From contig NZ_AYSV01000070.1 of the NCBI RefSeq assembly GCF_000506865.1, positions 1 through 55,271 of the forward strand: a stretch of DNA of 55,271 nt, read 5' to 3'. A program made the translations under genes and the position numbers. The notes below the pieces were generated by a model, which searched no databases, was not told where the DNA came from, and saw only the letters and a list, made by a program, of their open reading frames with translations. Every line of letters starts with the position of its first letter. The first letter of the stretch is position 1. The stretch is from Pelistega indica. Lineage in GTDB: Bacteria; Pseudomonadota; Gammaproteobacteria; Burkholderiales; Burkholderiaceae_B. Below are positions 1 through 8,089 of this stretch, piece after piece.

Positions 1-1370
1 TCAGTGATGTGTCTGATGATGGTTTGGTGTATACATTCCACCTACGCAAAGGGGTGAAATGGCATACGACTAAATACTTTACACCAACACGTGAATTTAA
101 TGCCGATGACGTGGTATATACGTTTGATCGCCTAGGCAACAAAGAAAACGCCTTTAATAAAGCGTATCCAGTGGAGTTTCCCTACTATACGGATATGGGT
201 TTAAAAGCTAATGTTAAATCCGTGGAAAAAATGGATGATTACACTGTTAAAATCACGCTAAATAATACGGATGCCTCATTTACACAGACCTTAGCGATGC
301 CTATTGGTTCTATTTATTCCAAAGAGTATGCGGATAAATTATTAGCTGACGGTAAAGCAGAAATGATTAATCAGCAACCCGTAGGGACAGGACCATTTAT
401 TTTTGAACGCTATCAAAAAGACGCCTCAATTCGTTATAAAGCGAATAAGGAGTACTGGAATAAAGATGATATGCCGTTGGTAGATAACTTAATTTTTGCG
501 ATTACGAAAGATGCGTCTGTTCGTTATCAAAAATTAAAAGCGGGTGAATGTCATATCATGTCTTACCCATTGCCGGCGGATATTGACGGCATGAAAAAAG
601 ATGTTAAGTTAAAAGTAATGTCACAGCCTGGTTTTAATGTAGGGTTTATTTACTATAATACTGAGAAAGAGCCATTTAATAAGACGGATGTACGTGTGGC
701 TCTTGATATGGCAATGAATAAACCTGCCATTATTCAGGCGGTTTATGGTGGTCAAGGGGAGCTAGCTCCAAACCCAATGCCACCAACCCAATGGTCATTC
801 AATAAAGAGATTAAATCTCGTGAAACGGACATCGCCAAAGCAAAAGAGTTATTAGCGAAAGCGGGCTATCCTAATGGGTTTGAAGCGACCTTATGGTCTT
901 TACCTGTACAACGTCCTTATAACCCAAATGGCTGCTTAATGGCAGAGATCCTACAAGCCGACTGGGCGAAGATTGGTGTCAAAGTGAATATTACCACCTA
1001 TGAATGGGGTGAGTATATGAAGCGTGCTAAATCGGGTGAGCATCAAATCATGATGGCAGGCTGGACAGGTGATAATGGAGACCCTGATAACTGGTTAGGT
1101 ACATTATTTAGCTGTGAGGCTGTGGGTGGGAATAACTATTCTCGCTTCTGCTATGATCCTTTCCAAAAGTTGATTGCTGAAGCACGTCAATTAAGTGACA
1201 TGGGCCAACGAACTAAGCTTTATGAACAAGCACAAGTGATTTGGCATGAGCAAATGCCTGGCTCTCCTATTGGTACCTCTATTGTGAGCGTGCCTATGGG
1301 TAAAAACGTAGAAGGTTTCAAAATTAGTCCTTTTGGTGCCTTTGAGTTTACAGGTGTCAGCGTTAAATAA
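1..1370 (+). CDS. dppA: Dipeptide/oligopeptide ABC transporter periplasmic substrate-binding protein, 5' truncated
   Basis: This is the peptide-binding component of a Dpp-type importer, which captures peptides in the periplasm and hands them to the DppB/DppC permease. The window opens inside the gene. The frame is open to the left edge, and the visible part begins with the family segment DGLVYTFHLRKGVKW, which normally lies about 80-90 residues into a protein of roughly 530 residues. The signal peptide and N-terminus are therefore outside the window. About 455 residues are visible, with typical SBP_bac_5 features such as NKEYWNKDDMPLVDN and a C-terminal GFKISPFGAFEFTGV. dppBCDF follow on the same strand. 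A terminator-like hairpin directly downstream suggests that dppA is made in excess over the membrane genes. The family is certain; the exact substrate (dipeptide, oligopeptide or haem) is not. Confidence 0.93.
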   Translation, partial: SDVSDDGLVYTFHLRKGVKWHTTKYFTPTREFNADDVVYTFDRLGNKENAFNKAYPVEFPYYTDMGLKANVKSVEKMDDYTVKITLNNTDASFTQTLAMPIGSIYSKEYADKLLADGKAEMINQQPVGTGPFIFERYQKDASIRYKANKEYWNKDDMPLVDNLIFAITKDASVRYQKLKAGECHIMSYPLPADIDGMKKDVKLKVMSQPGFNVGFIYYNTEKEPFNKTDVRVALDMAMNKPAIIQAVYGGQGELAPNPMPPTQWSFNKEIKSRETDIAKAKELLAKAGYPNGFEATLWSLPVQRPYNPNGCLMAEILQADWAKIGVKVNITTYEWGEYMKRAKSGEHQIMMAGWTGDNGDPDNWLGTLFSCEAVGGNNYSRFCYDPFQKLIAEARQLSDMGQRTKLYEQAQVIWHEQMPGSPIGTSIVSVPMGKNVEGFKISPFGAFEFTGVSVK

Positions 1371-1392
1371 GTTTTGATGCTGAACAGATGTG

Positions 1393-1432
1393 GGAGTGGA
1401 GCAATTGCTTGCTCTGCTCCTTTGGTTTTTTT
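1393..1432 (+). terminator. Intrinsic terminator/attenuator between dppA and dppB
   Basis: A 12-bp stem (GGAGTGGAGCAA with TTGCTCTGCTCC, two G-T wobbles) closes a 4-nt loop TTGC and is followed by TTTGGTTTTTTT. It lies inside the operon, so it probably allows partial read-through and sets a high ratio of binding protein to permease. Confidence 0.8.
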
Positions 1433-1444
1433 CTTGGTGGTTAT

Positions 1445-1468
1445 ATTTATAGTGTTATGACTATAAAT
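1445..1468. repeat. A/T-rich inverted repeat upstream of dppB
   Basis: ATTTATAG and CTATAAAT form perfect 8-bp arms around an 8-nt spacer, about 30 bases before the dppB start. It could be a weak mRNA hairpin that protects the 5' end of processed dppBCDF message, or an operator. Nothing in the sequence decides between them. Confidence 0.4.
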
Positions 1469-1497
1469 GAATAAACTGAGCAGACAGGATAATTATA

Positions 1498-2526
1498 ATG
1501 TTTCTATTTCTGCTAAAACGCATTTTAGTATTGATCCCCACTTTCTTTGGGATTACATTACTAACGTTTTTATTAATTCACGCGATTCCTGGTGATCCGG
1601 TCCAAATTATGATCGGTGAGCGATCAAATGATCCTCAAGTGTATGCCAGTATGATGCAAAAATTAGGCTTGGATAAGCCTTTATATGAACAATATTTCAA
1701 CTATTTATCTAGTTTAGCCCATGGTAATTTAGGTAAATCATTTGTAACCAGTACTAGTGTCTGGTCTGAGTTTAAGGCACTATTCCCTGCAACATTAGAA
1801 CTAGGCTTAATGGCCTTATTATTTGGTGTTGTGTTTGGTATTTTATTAGGGGTTCTTGCAGCGGTTAAGCGTGGTTCTTGGATTGACCATAGTGTGATGA
1901 GCTTGTCTTTGACTGGTTATTCTATGCCAATTTTTTGGTGGGGGTTAATGCTTATCATGTTGTTTTCAAGTATGTTAGGATGGACGCCTGTCTCTGGTCG
2001 TATTAGCCTAAATTTTGATGTGCAACCCCATACAGGTTTTATGTTAATTGATGCGTGGATGGCAGAGTTAGAAGATCCAGAATTTAATAAAGGTGCTTGG
2101 TTAGATGCGTTACACCATTTAATTCTGCCGACAATAGTGCTAGGTACTATTCCATTAGCGGTTATTTCTCGTATGACACGTTCATCAATGCTAGAGGTAA
2201 TGGGTGAGGATTATGTTAGAACAGCAAAAGCAAAAGGGTTGTCACCTAGAAGAGTGATTTTTATTCACACGTTAAGAAATGCCTTGATTGCTGTGGTAAC
2301 TGTGATTGGTTTACAAATAGGAACCTTAATCGGAGGTGCTGTATTGACTGAAACCATTTTCTCTTGGCCGGGGATTGGTAAATGGTTAGTGGATTCTATT
2401 TTCCGTCGGGACTATCCTGTTGTTCAAAATGGTCTGCTAATAGTGGCAACTATGATTATTATTGTTAACTTATTGGTCGATGTGGTTTATGGTATTGTGA
2501 ATCCACGAATTCGCCATTCTCGTTAA
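1498..2526 (+). CDS. dppB: Dipeptide ABC transporter permease DppB
   Basis: This is an inner-membrane permease subunit of the peptide importer and is expected to pair with DppC. The 342 residues match the family length. The N-terminus (LLKRILVLIPTFFGITLLTF) is the classic first membrane segment of DppB/OppB, followed by the periplasmic stretch HAIPGDPV. The BPD_transp_1 domain fills the second half. The EAA-like cytoplasmic loop that contacts the ATPases is visible around VRTAKAKGLSPRRVIF, and the protein ends with VDVVYGIVNPRIR. A short ribosome site (CAGGAT) precedes the ATG. The dppC start follows within 10 bases, so the two are co-transcribed and probably translationally coupled. Confidence 0.95.
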   Translation: MFLFLLKRILVLIPTFFGITLLTFLLIHAIPGDPVQIMIGERSNDPQVYASMMQKLGLDKPLYEQYFNYLSSLAHGNLGKSFVTSTSVWSEFKALFPATLELGLMALLFGVVFGILLGVLAAVKRGSWIDHSVMSLSLTGYSMPIFWWGLMLIMLFSSMLGWTPVSGRISLNFDVQPHTGFMLIDAWMAELEDPEFNKGAWLDALHHLILPTIVLGTIPLAVISRMTRSSMLEVMGEDYVRTAKAKGLSPRRVIFIHTLRNALIAVVTVIGLQIGTLIGGAVLTETIFSWPGIGKWLVDSIFRRDYPVVQNGLLIVATMIIIVNLLVDVVYGIVNPRIRHSR

Positions 2527-2535
2527 GGAATTATG

Positions 2536-3432
2536 ATGACAACAGAGAATAAGGTAGAAATTAAATACCCATCACCATTCAAAGAGTTTGTATCACACTT
2601 TGCCCGTAATAAAGGTGCTGTGGCTGGGTTAGTTTTTCTCATTTTTATGGTATTAGTGGCAATCTTTGCGCCATTTATTTCCCCTTATAGTCCAGTAGAG
2701 CAGTTTAGAGACCATATGTTGCAACCACCTATGTGGCAAGAAAATGGTACGTCACAGTTCATACTGGGGACTGATGAGGCGGGACGTGACATATTATCGC
2801 GTATTATGCACGGTGGGCGTTTGTCGTTATTTATTGGTATTTCCTCCGTCATCTTAACGTTAATCCCTGGTATTATTTTAGGGTTACTGGCTGGGTTTTA
2901 TCCTAACGTTTTAGGCAAGGTGATTATGCGTTTTGCCGATATTATGCTGGCATTACCATCGGTATTATTGGCTATTGCGATTATGGCTATTCTTGGGCCT
3001 GGTATTATGAATGCTATGATTGCGATTGCGGTAGTTGGTTTACCTGCATATATTCGTCTTGTTCGTGGCTCAGTGATGAGTGAGTTAAATAAAGACTACG
3101 TGGTTGCTTCGCGTGTATCGGGGGCAAGTACATTACGCTTAATGTTTGTCGCTGTCTTGCCTAACTGTATGGCACCTATTATTGTACAAGCGACATTAGG
3201 TTTCTCATCTGCGATTTTGGATATTGCTGCTTTAGGCTTCTTAGGTTTAGGAGTACAGCCACCAGCACCAGAATGGGGAACGATGTTGGCGACAGCTCGT
3301 GATTATATTTCTAGTGCATGGTGGGTAGTTACTTTTCCAGGGTTAACAATTTTATTAACCGTATTGGCGATTAACCTAATGGGTGACGGTCTACGCGATG
3401 CTTTAGATCCTAAGTTAAAACAAGCAGCATAA
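2536..3432 (+). CDS. dppC: Dipeptide ABC transporter permease DppC
   Basis: This is the second permease subunit of the peptide importer. It has an N-terminal OppC_N segment with one membrane helix (about residues 25-50), then a BPD_transp_1 domain. The conserved motif [16 protein letters not shown] is visible after the first periplasmic loop, and the EAA loop is around [16 protein letters not shown]. Two ATG codons are adjacent at 2533 and 2536. I chose the second because the ribosome site AAGGA, which overlaps the dppB stop codon, is then 6 bases away instead of 3, giving 298 residues. The close spacing to dppB upstream and dppD downstream (13 bases) marks a single operon. Confidence 0.95.
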   Translation: MTTENKVEIKYPSPFKEFVSHFARNKGAVAGLVFLIFMVLVAIFAPFISPYSPVEQFRDHMLQPPMWQENGTSQFILGTDEAGRDILSRIMHGGRLSLFIGISSVILTLIPGIILGLLAGFYPNVLGKVIMRFADIMLALPSVLLAIAIMAILGPGIMNAMIAIAVVGLPAYIRLVRGSVMSELNKDYVVASRVSGASTLRLMFVAVLPNCMAPIIVQATLGFSSAILDIAALGFLGLGVQPPAPEWGTMLATARDYISSAWWVVTFPGLTILLTVLAINLMGDGLRDALDPKLKQAA

Positions 3433-3445
3433 GGAAAGAACGGGT

Positions 3446-4426
3446 ATGAGTTTATTAGAAATTAAAAATCTATCAGTCCGTTTTGGCACAGATGAAAAGC
3501 CTTTTTATGCGGTTGATGGTTTAACTATTAATGTTGACGAGGGAGAAATCCTAGGTATCGTGGGTGAATCTGGCTCTGGTAAGTCAGTTACTATGATGGC
3601 ATTGATGGGACTTTTAGGTGGGCAAGGTAAGATCACAGCGGATAAGTTAGTCTTTGATGGCAAAGATATGTTGAATATCAGTCCGAAAGAGCGTCGTAAA
3701 ATTATCGGTAAAGATATCTCTATGATTTTCCAAGATCCGATGACGGCGTTAAACCCTAGTTTTACCGTAGGTTTCCAAATCGAGGAAGTGTTAAAAGTCC
3801 ATATTGGTCTAAAAGGGAGAGCATTACGTGAGCGAGCCATTGAGTTGCTTAAAATTGTAGAAATCCCTGAGCCTGAATCTCGTTTGGAGGCTTATCCACA
3901 TCAACTATCAGGTGGTATGAGTCAGCGTGTTGCGATTGCTATGGCGATTGCCTGTGAGCCAAAATTATTAATTGCAGATGAACCAACAACAGCATTAGAC
4001 GTGACAATTCAAGCACAGATTATGGATTTGTTAGTGAACTTGCAAAAAGAAAAAAATATGGCATTAATCATGATTACTCATGATTTGGCTGTCGTAACTG
4101 AAGTGGCACATAGAGTCTGTGTAATGTATGCAGGTCAAGGGGTAGAAATAGGTAAAATCCCAGAAATTTTTATGCGACCTGCACATCCATACACTGAGGC
4201 ATTACTTGCCTCTATTCCAGAATCTAGCCATGGGCAGTCTCGTTTAAAAACTCTCCCTGGTATTGTACCGGGACAATATGACCGCCCCAAAGGCTGTTTA
4301 TTATCGCCACGTTGTCCTTATGTGGATGACAAATGCCAGCAAAATAAAGTTCCTCTAGAGTATTTTGCTGAACGTGCTGTTCGTTGTTTGAAACCGTTAA
4401 TCGCGATGGAGAAACCACATGGGTAA
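3446..4426 (+). CDS. dppD: Dipeptide ABC transporter ATP-binding protein DppD
   Basis: This is one of the two cytoplasmic ATPases that drive peptide import. The 326 residues show Walker A GESGSGKS (about residue 40), the Q-loop in [14 protein letters not shown], the ABC signature LSGGMSQRV, Walker [13 protein letters not shown] and the switch histidine in MITHDLAVV. The C-terminal oligopeptide-family extension has cysteines in [15 protein letters not shown]; in this family such cysteines can bind an iron-sulfur cluster (family knowledge, not shown here). A good ribosome site (AAGGAAAG) precedes the start. The last 8 bases overlap dppF, indicating translational coupling and a heterodimer with DppF. 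Confidence 0.95.
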   Translation: MSLLEIKNLSVRFGTDEKPFYAVDGLTINVDEGEILGIVGESGSGKSVTMMALMGLLGGQGKITADKLVFDGKDMLNISPKERRKIIGKDISMIFQDPMTALNPSFTVGFQIEEVLKVHIGLKGRALRERAIELLKIVEIPEPESRLEAYPHQLSGGMSQRVAIAMAIACEPKLLIADEPTTALDVTIQAQIMDLLVNLQKEKNMALIMITHDLAVVTEVAHRVCVMYAGQGVEIGKIPEIFMRPAHPYTEALLASIPESSHGQSRLKTLPGIVPGQYDRPKGCLLSPRCPYVDDKCQQNKVPLEYFAERAVRCLKPLIAMEKPHG

Positions 4427-5390
4427 TATAGTGTTAAGTGTGCGCGATTTAGCACGTTTTTATGATGTTTCACGTGGTTTTCTTAAACCCAAAGCCACAG
4501 TTAAAGCACTAAATGGCATTAGTTTTGATCTAGAAGAAGGCAAGACATTAGCTATTGTAGGAGAGTCTGGCTCTGGTAAATCTACATTAGCTAGACAGTT
4601 AACCTTAATTGAGCACCCAAGTGCAGGTACTGTTTCTATTGACGGTGAAGCAGTGGATTATGATAATCATGCACAAATAAAATCTTTGCGTCGTAAGGTA
4701 CAAATGGTGTTCCAAAATCCTTATGGATCACTAAATCCACGTAGAAAGATTGGCGATCAATTATCTGAGCCATTAATTATCAATACCAATTTAAATGCTC
4801 AGGAACGCAAACAAAAAGTCGATGAAATAATGAAGATTGTTGGCTTGCGTCCAGAACATTATTATCGTTATCCTCATATGTTTTCTGGTGGACAACGACA
4901 ACGTATTGCTATTGCGCGTGCGATGATTTTAAATCCTAAAATAGTGATTGCTGATGAGCCTACTTCTGCGTTGGATGTGTCCATTCAAGCACAAGTCCTC
5001 AATTTATTTATGGATTTGCAAGAGCAGCTAAAGATTGCGTATGTATTTATCTCGCATAACTTAGCTGTAGTTGAACATGTCGCAGATGATGTGCTAGTAA
5101 TGTATTTAGGCAAAGCGGTAGAAATTAGTGATAAAAAGAAACTTTATACTAAGCCGTTACATCCTTATACACAGGCTTTGTTATCAGCAACGCCTTCAAT
5201 TCAACCAGAAAAACGTTATAAGAAAATCAAGATTAAAGGTGAGTTACCTTCACCGATTAATCCACCTCCAGGTTGTTCTTTCCATAAACGTTGCCCTCAT
5301 GCCGTAGAGCGCTGTAGTAAAGAAGAGCCATCACTTCGAGAGGTTGATGGGCGTCAAGTAGCATGTCATTTGGCAGAGCAATTTGTATAA
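4419..5390 (+). CDS. dppF: Dipeptide ABC transporter ATP-binding protein DppF
   Basis: This is the partner ATPase of DppD. The 323 residues contain Walker [11 protein letters not shown]-loop [12 protein letters not shown], signature FSGGQRQRI, Walker [12 protein letters not shown] and switch histidine [11 protein letters not shown]. The C-terminal oligo_HPY extension includes cysteines in [15 protein letters not shown], matching those of DppD. The start lies inside the end of dppD (8-base overlap), and the gene is the last of the operon, followed by an intrinsic terminator. ATP hydrolysis by the DppD/DppF pair at the inner membrane powers transport through DppB/DppC. Confidence 0.95.
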   Translation: MGNIVLSVRDLARFYDVSRGFLKPKATVKALNGISFDLEEGKTLAIVGESGSGKSTLARQLTLIEHPSAGTVSIDGEAVDYDNHAQIKSLRRKVQMVFQNPYGSLNPRRKIGDQLSEPLIINTNLNAQERKQKVDEIMKIVGLRPEHYYRYPHMFSGGQRQRIAIARAMILNPKIVIADEPTSALDVSIQAQVLNLFMDLQEQLKIAYVFISHNLAVVEHVADDVLVMYLGKAVEISDKKKLYTKPLHPYTQALLSATPSIQPEKRYKKIKIKGELPSPINPPPGCSFHKRCPHAVERCSKEEPSLREVDGRQVACHLAEQFV

Positions 5391-5452
5391 GAGATTAGTT
5401 CTTTTATCAAGGTGTTCTGATTGAGCTTCGGTGACAGCTAAGCTTATACAGT

Positions 5453-5489
5453 AAAAGACTAAGTCAGATAAAATGGCTTAGTCTTTTTT
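5453..5489 (+). terminator. Terminator of the dpp operon
   Basis: AAAAGACTAAG pairs with CTTAGTCTTTT across a short loop, and the 3' arm runs straight into a T tract. It lies about 60 bases after the dppF stop. Confidence 0.85.
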
Positions 5490-5495
5490 ATTTGT

Positions 5496-5518
5496 TGATA
5501 AGATTCTAGACCTTATCA
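5496..5518. promoter_or_regulatory. Inverted repeat TGATAAG-N9-CTTATCA, candidate operator
   Basis: Perfect 7-bp arms flank a 9-base spacer about 95 bases before the OsmC-family gene. The shape fits a dimeric repressor or activator site. I do not recognise the regulator, and chance or a weak hairpin are alternatives. Confidence 0.35.
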
Positions 5519-5541
5519 TAGCTTACTATGTTTACAATAGG

Positions 5542-5568
5542 AGAGTTCTTTTAAAGAAAAGAACCTCT
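5542..5568. repeat. Hairpin in the presumed leader of the OsmC-family gene
   Basis: AGAGTTCTTTT pairs with AAAAGAACCTCT (one bulged base) around the loop AAAG. No T tract follows, so it is not a terminator. It lies about 45 bases before the start codon and would be in the 5' leader if the promoter is the TACAAT-like region just upstream. Confidence 0.4.
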
Positions 5569-5612
5569 TTAGTGAGATTCTGTTTATCAAGATAATATAA
5601 GAGAGGATAACT

Positions 5613-6038
5613 ATGCAGTGTACTGTGCAATGGAATGGTCCAGAGGGTATGCTATTTGTGACCAAAACGGGTAGTGGTCATGTCGTTGCTATGGATGGAG
5701 CGCCAGAAGGTGGTGGTAATAATTTAGCACCTCGACCTATGGAGTTAATGCTGACAGGTGCTGGCGGTTGTAGTGCTTATGATGTGGTTCTTATCTTAAA
5801 AAGAAGCCGCCAAGAAGTATTGCAGTGCACGGTGGATATTACGGCAGAGCGAGCAGACACAGATCCAAAAGTATTTACCAAAATTCACTTTCATTTCAAA
5901 GTGGGTGGTAAGCAATTAAAACCTGAAACAGTTGAGCGTGCGGTGCAATTGTCACATGATAAATATTGTTCTGCAATTGCCATGCTAGAGAAAACAGCGA
6001 CATTTAGTCATGAAATTACAGTATTTGAGATGTCTTAA
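5613..6038 (+). CDS. OsmC family protein
   Basis: This is a small cytosolic protein of the OsmC/Ohr superfamily, whose characterised members reduce organic hydroperoxides with a pair of cysteines. The 141 residues show the YhfA-like branch: the first cysteine lies in LTGAGGCSAYDVVLIL (about residue 53) and the second in LSHDKYCSAIAMLEKT (about residue 120), so both redox positions are kept. Another cysteine lies in LQCTVDI. A clear ribosome site (AGAGGATAA) precedes the ATG. The gene stands alone between the dpp terminator and the convergent thyA. YhfA-type proteins have no firmly established substrate, so I do not call it Ohr or OsmC proper. Confidence 0.88.
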   Translation: MQCTVQWNGPEGMLFVTKTGSGHVVAMDGAPEGGGNNLAPRPMELMLTGAGGCSAYDVVLILKRSRQEVLQCTVDITAERADTDPKVFTKIHFHFKVGGKQLKPETVERAVQLSHDKYCSAIAMLEKTATFSHEITVFEMS

Positions 6039-6063
6039 GTTTCAGGCGTTCTATAGTTAGTTT

Positions 6064-6109
6064 AAGTTTATTTAAATCTGTTAGTTTTATGGCAGATTCA
6101 AATAAACTT
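6064..6109. terminator. Hairpin between convergent osmC-like gene and thyA
   Basis: A long inverted repeat (17-base arms, one mismatch, AAGTTTATTT...AAATAAACTT at the base) encloses a 12-nt loop in the gap between two convergent genes. There is no strong T tract on either side, but the A/T-rich outer stem could serve both directions. Confidence 0.6.
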
Positions 6110-6125
6110 CTAAGCTATTGAATCA

Positions 6126-6977
6126 CTAGACAGAAAATGGATAAGCTATCGCCTCATGGTATTGATAGCCTTCCACCTCAAAATCATCTAGTGCCACCCA
6201 TGTTTCGATATCATTAAGTGTTTTGATATTCGGGTTGATATGTAATTTGGGCGCAGGGTACGGTTCACGCTTGAGTTGAACGTCTCTCATTAACGCCAAT
6301 TGGTCTTCGTAGATATGCGCATTGACGATTTTGTGATATGCCTTACCAGCCTTATGTCCTGTTATTTGAGCCATAAGAGCTAGCAACGTAAAGACTTGAA
6401 TTTGATTAAAGTTTTGTCCAAGAGGGACATCACAAGAGCGCTGATAAGAAGTCAAATACAGCGTATCACCTAATAGTGAAAAATTATGCGTATGCATGCA
6501 TGGACGTAAGCATCCCATATGAAATTCACCTGGATTATAAAAACTTAAGATTTCACCTCTATCATCAATACCATTTTTTAAATCCTGATAAATTTTTTGA
6601 AGTTGGTCAAATTCTTCACCTTGTGAGTTACGCCAATGTCGACCTTGTACGCCATATACTCGTCCCATATCATCTTCGCCTTTGCGATATGGATTAGCGA
6701 GCCATGCCGGGTTATCATTAGCATTGGCATTCCAAGTATTACAACCAATCGCACGAAATTGTGCAGCATTATCATAACCACGCAAATAACCAAGTAGTTC
6801 TGCGATAGCCGCTTTCCAGTAACTTTTTCTCGTAGTAACAAGAGGAAACTCATTTGCACCTACATCATAGGTTAAATCAGCGTTAATCACCGTTAAGCAA
6901 CGTTTACCTGTGCGTTCATTTTCGATCCATACACCTTCATCGATAATACGTTGACATAGCTCAAGATATTGTTTCAT
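6126..6977 (-). CDS. thyA: Thymidylate synthase
   Basis: ThyA methylates dUMP to dTMP using methylenetetrahydrofolate, producing dihydrofolate that the neighbouring FolA recycles. The 283 residues include the catalytic cysteine in [15 protein letters not shown], the phosphate-binding stretch [15 protein letters not shown], and [12 protein letters not shown] near the C-terminus. The length and wording match the 283-residue type I remember from Vibrio and Haemophilus, not the shorter E. coli/Bordetella type of about 264 residues (TGTGT...LAPCHAFFQ). That suggests acquisition from another lineage or retention of a rare paralogue. It is divergent from folA, with about 270 bases between the starts. 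Confidence 0.95.
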   Translation of the reverse strand: MKQYLELCQRIIDEGVWIENERTGKRCLTVINADLTYDVGANEFPLVTTRKSYWKAAIAELLGYLRGYDNAAQFRAIGCNTWNANANDNPAWLANPYRKGEDDMGRVYGVQGRHWRNSQGEEFDQLQKIYQDLKNGIDDRGEILSFYNPGEFHMGCLRPCMHTHNFSLLGDTLYLTSYQRSCDVPLGQNFNQIQVFTLLALMAQITGHKAGKAYHKIVNAHIYEDQLALMRDVQLKREPYPAPKLHINPNIKTLNDIETWVALDDFEVEGYQYHEAIAYPFSV

Positions 6978-7054
6978 GTAATCACTCTGTTATTTTGTTA
7001 CTCTTGTGCGCCCTTAATCGCCAAGATTTTTTTAGCATTAATACTTAGTGGGGT

Positions 7055-7060
7055 ATTATA
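7055..7060 (-). promoter_or_regulatory. Candidate -10 box for thyA
   Basis: Reading leftward, a perfect TATAAT lies about 80 bases before the thyA start. The region at the expected -35 distance is only A/T-rich (TATTTT), so this is a moderate call. Confidence 0.4.
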
Positions 7061-7251
7061 TAGGATATAAGAATTTTAAAATATAGCTAGTGTATCAAAT
7101 GGCTAGTTAGGAAATATTAACAAATATGGTAGCACAGCAACATTATTTAGCAGTAGGTTACAGTATTTATTTGCTAGTAATTAGTAATAGTTTAGGTGTG
7201 GTGTGCTATTTAGGTTAATATTCCATCAATAAACAATGGATAGGTTGTTCA

Positions 7252-7740
7252 ATGAGTAGATTAAATATTATCGTTGCCTATAATCAGCAGCACGTGATTG
7301 GTAAGGACAATACCATGCCTTGGAAGTTACCTGCTGATTTGGCGTATTTTAAACAAACGACTATGGGGTGTCCTATTATTATGGGGCGTAAAACTAGGGA
7401 TTCACTTGGAAGACCTTTGCCTGGTCGCCTTAATATTGTGATATCTCGGGATAAGAATTTTCAGGCAGAAGGCACTCAGACAGTAACTTCTCTAGAGGAG
7501 GCTATTGCTGTAGCAAAAGCTAGCCAAGCCGAAAATATTTTTGTGATTGGTGGTGGGCAGATTTATCAGGAGGCTCTCCCTCTCGTCCACAGAGTATATG
7601 CGACAGAAATTCATTCTGATATGGATGGAGATACTTATTTTCCTGTATTAGAAAAAGCTCATTGGAAAGAAGTATCACGTGCTCCTCAGCCTGAACAAAA
7701 TGGTTTAGCGTTTGATTTTGTTGTGTACGAAAGAGAATAA
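7252..7740 (+). CDS. folA: Dihydrofolate reductase
   Basis: FolA reduces dihydrofolate to tetrahydrofolate with NADPH, supplying ThyA and one-carbon metabolism. The 162 residues are standard for chromosomal DHFR. Visible motifs are VIGKDNTMPWKLPADLAYFK (substrate pocket with the Trp and acidic Asp), the NADPH-binding MGRKTRDSLGRPLPGR, and FVIGGGQIYQEALP. The start has a modest ribosome site (TAGG). It is divergent from thyA, so both ends of the thymidylate cycle are together. No plus-strand terminator is visible downstream: the hairpin at 7779-7804 has its T tract on the minus strand. Confidence 0.95.
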   Translation: MSRLNIIVAYNQQHVIGKDNTMPWKLPADLAYFKQTTMGCPIIMGRKTRDSLGRPLPGRLNIVISRDKNFQAEGTQTVTSLEEAIAVAKASQAENIFVIGGGQIYQEALPLVHRVYATEIHSDMDGDTYFPVLEKAHWKEVSRAPQPEQNGLAFDFVVYERE

Positions 7741-7771
7741 TTAATATTAAAGACACTAAAACTGAATAGAT

Positions 7772-7804
7772 AAAAAAAAGCCCAAAGTTTTGCAACTTTG
7801 GGCT
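7772..7804 (-). terminator. Intrinsic terminator of the candidate small RNA
   Basis: On the minus strand AGCCCAAAGTT-GCAA-AACTTTGGGCT forms a perfect 11-bp stem followed by eight T. On the plus strand it is followed by AAATCC, so it does not act as a folA terminator in the usual way. Confidence 0.9.
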
Positions 7805-7862
7805 AAATCCACCAAAGGAGGAGGGTGGAGGAGACAACTGAAGATGGTTACTAACCATCAAT
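7772..7862 (-). ncRNA. Candidate small RNA with anti-Shine-Dalgarno loops
   Basis: In the 349-base gap between folA and the next gene, a minus-strand unit of about 90 nt has all parts of a trans-acting small RNA. It follows a -35/-10 pair with 17-base spacing (7869-7897). Stem-loop 1 is GATGGTT-AGT-AACCATC (7859-7843). After a single-stranded stretch containing CTCCTCC (7833-7827), stem-loop 2 is TCCACC-CTCCTCCTTT-GGTGGA (7829-7808), which shares three bases with that first CTCCTCC. Stem-loop 3 is a terminator. The 10-nt loop of hairpin 2 is complementary to AAAGGAGGAG, an extended ribosome-binding sequence, and resembles the 3' end of 16S rRNA. Known CUCCUCC-motif RNAs (cuckoo RNAs of rhizobia, CcsR RNAs of Rhodobacter) have loops of this kind. 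The transcript ends are estimated, and expression is inferred from sequence alone. Confidence 0.72.
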
Positions 7863-7868
7863 GAAGTC

Positions 7869-7897
7869 ATTATGGCAGTTTTTTTTGTGCATTGCAA
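7869..7897 (-). promoter_or_regulatory. Sigma-70 type promoter of the candidate small RNA
   Basis: Reading leftward, TTGCAA (7897-7892) and CATAAT (7874-7869) are separated by exactly 17 bases. The predicted start is near 7862, a few bases before stem-loop 1. Confidence 0.6.
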
Positions 7898-8034
7898 GAA
7901 AAATTAAGTAAAAACCCTAATAAAGTGTTAAAAATATCAAATTCTGTTGCCGTAATAGGACACTATTAGGTTAATCTTTGGATTACCAGTAAACTTATAG
8001 TGAATTCGGGCTAAGATAGCAAAACAAAAGTCTT

Positions 8035-8072
8035 GTTGACTGTATTTACTGTATATTTATTTAGTTGACTGT
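8035..8072. repeat. Direct repeat GTTGACTGT upstream of the glycan cluster
   Basis: GTTGACTGT occurs at 8035-8043 and 8064-8072, a period of 29 bases, each copy followed by T/A-rich sequence. TTGACT resembles a -35 box (TTGACT-N16-TATTTA for the first copy). It may be two overlapping promoters or a pair of activator sites for the cluster starting at 8090. Confidence 0.35.
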
Positions 8073-8089
8073 TTATATATTGGAATAAA

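Noticed and set aside
7779-7804. Hairpin read as the folA terminator
   Set aside because: The T tract is on the minus strand. On the plus strand AAATCC follows, so the hairpin belongs to the minus-strand transcript.
7520-7897. Minus-strand open frame of 125 codons across the folA 3' end and the small RNA region
   Set aside because: It has no ribosome site (the ATG lies in the small RNA promoter region), is antisense to folA, and crosses the terminator hairpin. Composition looks like noise.
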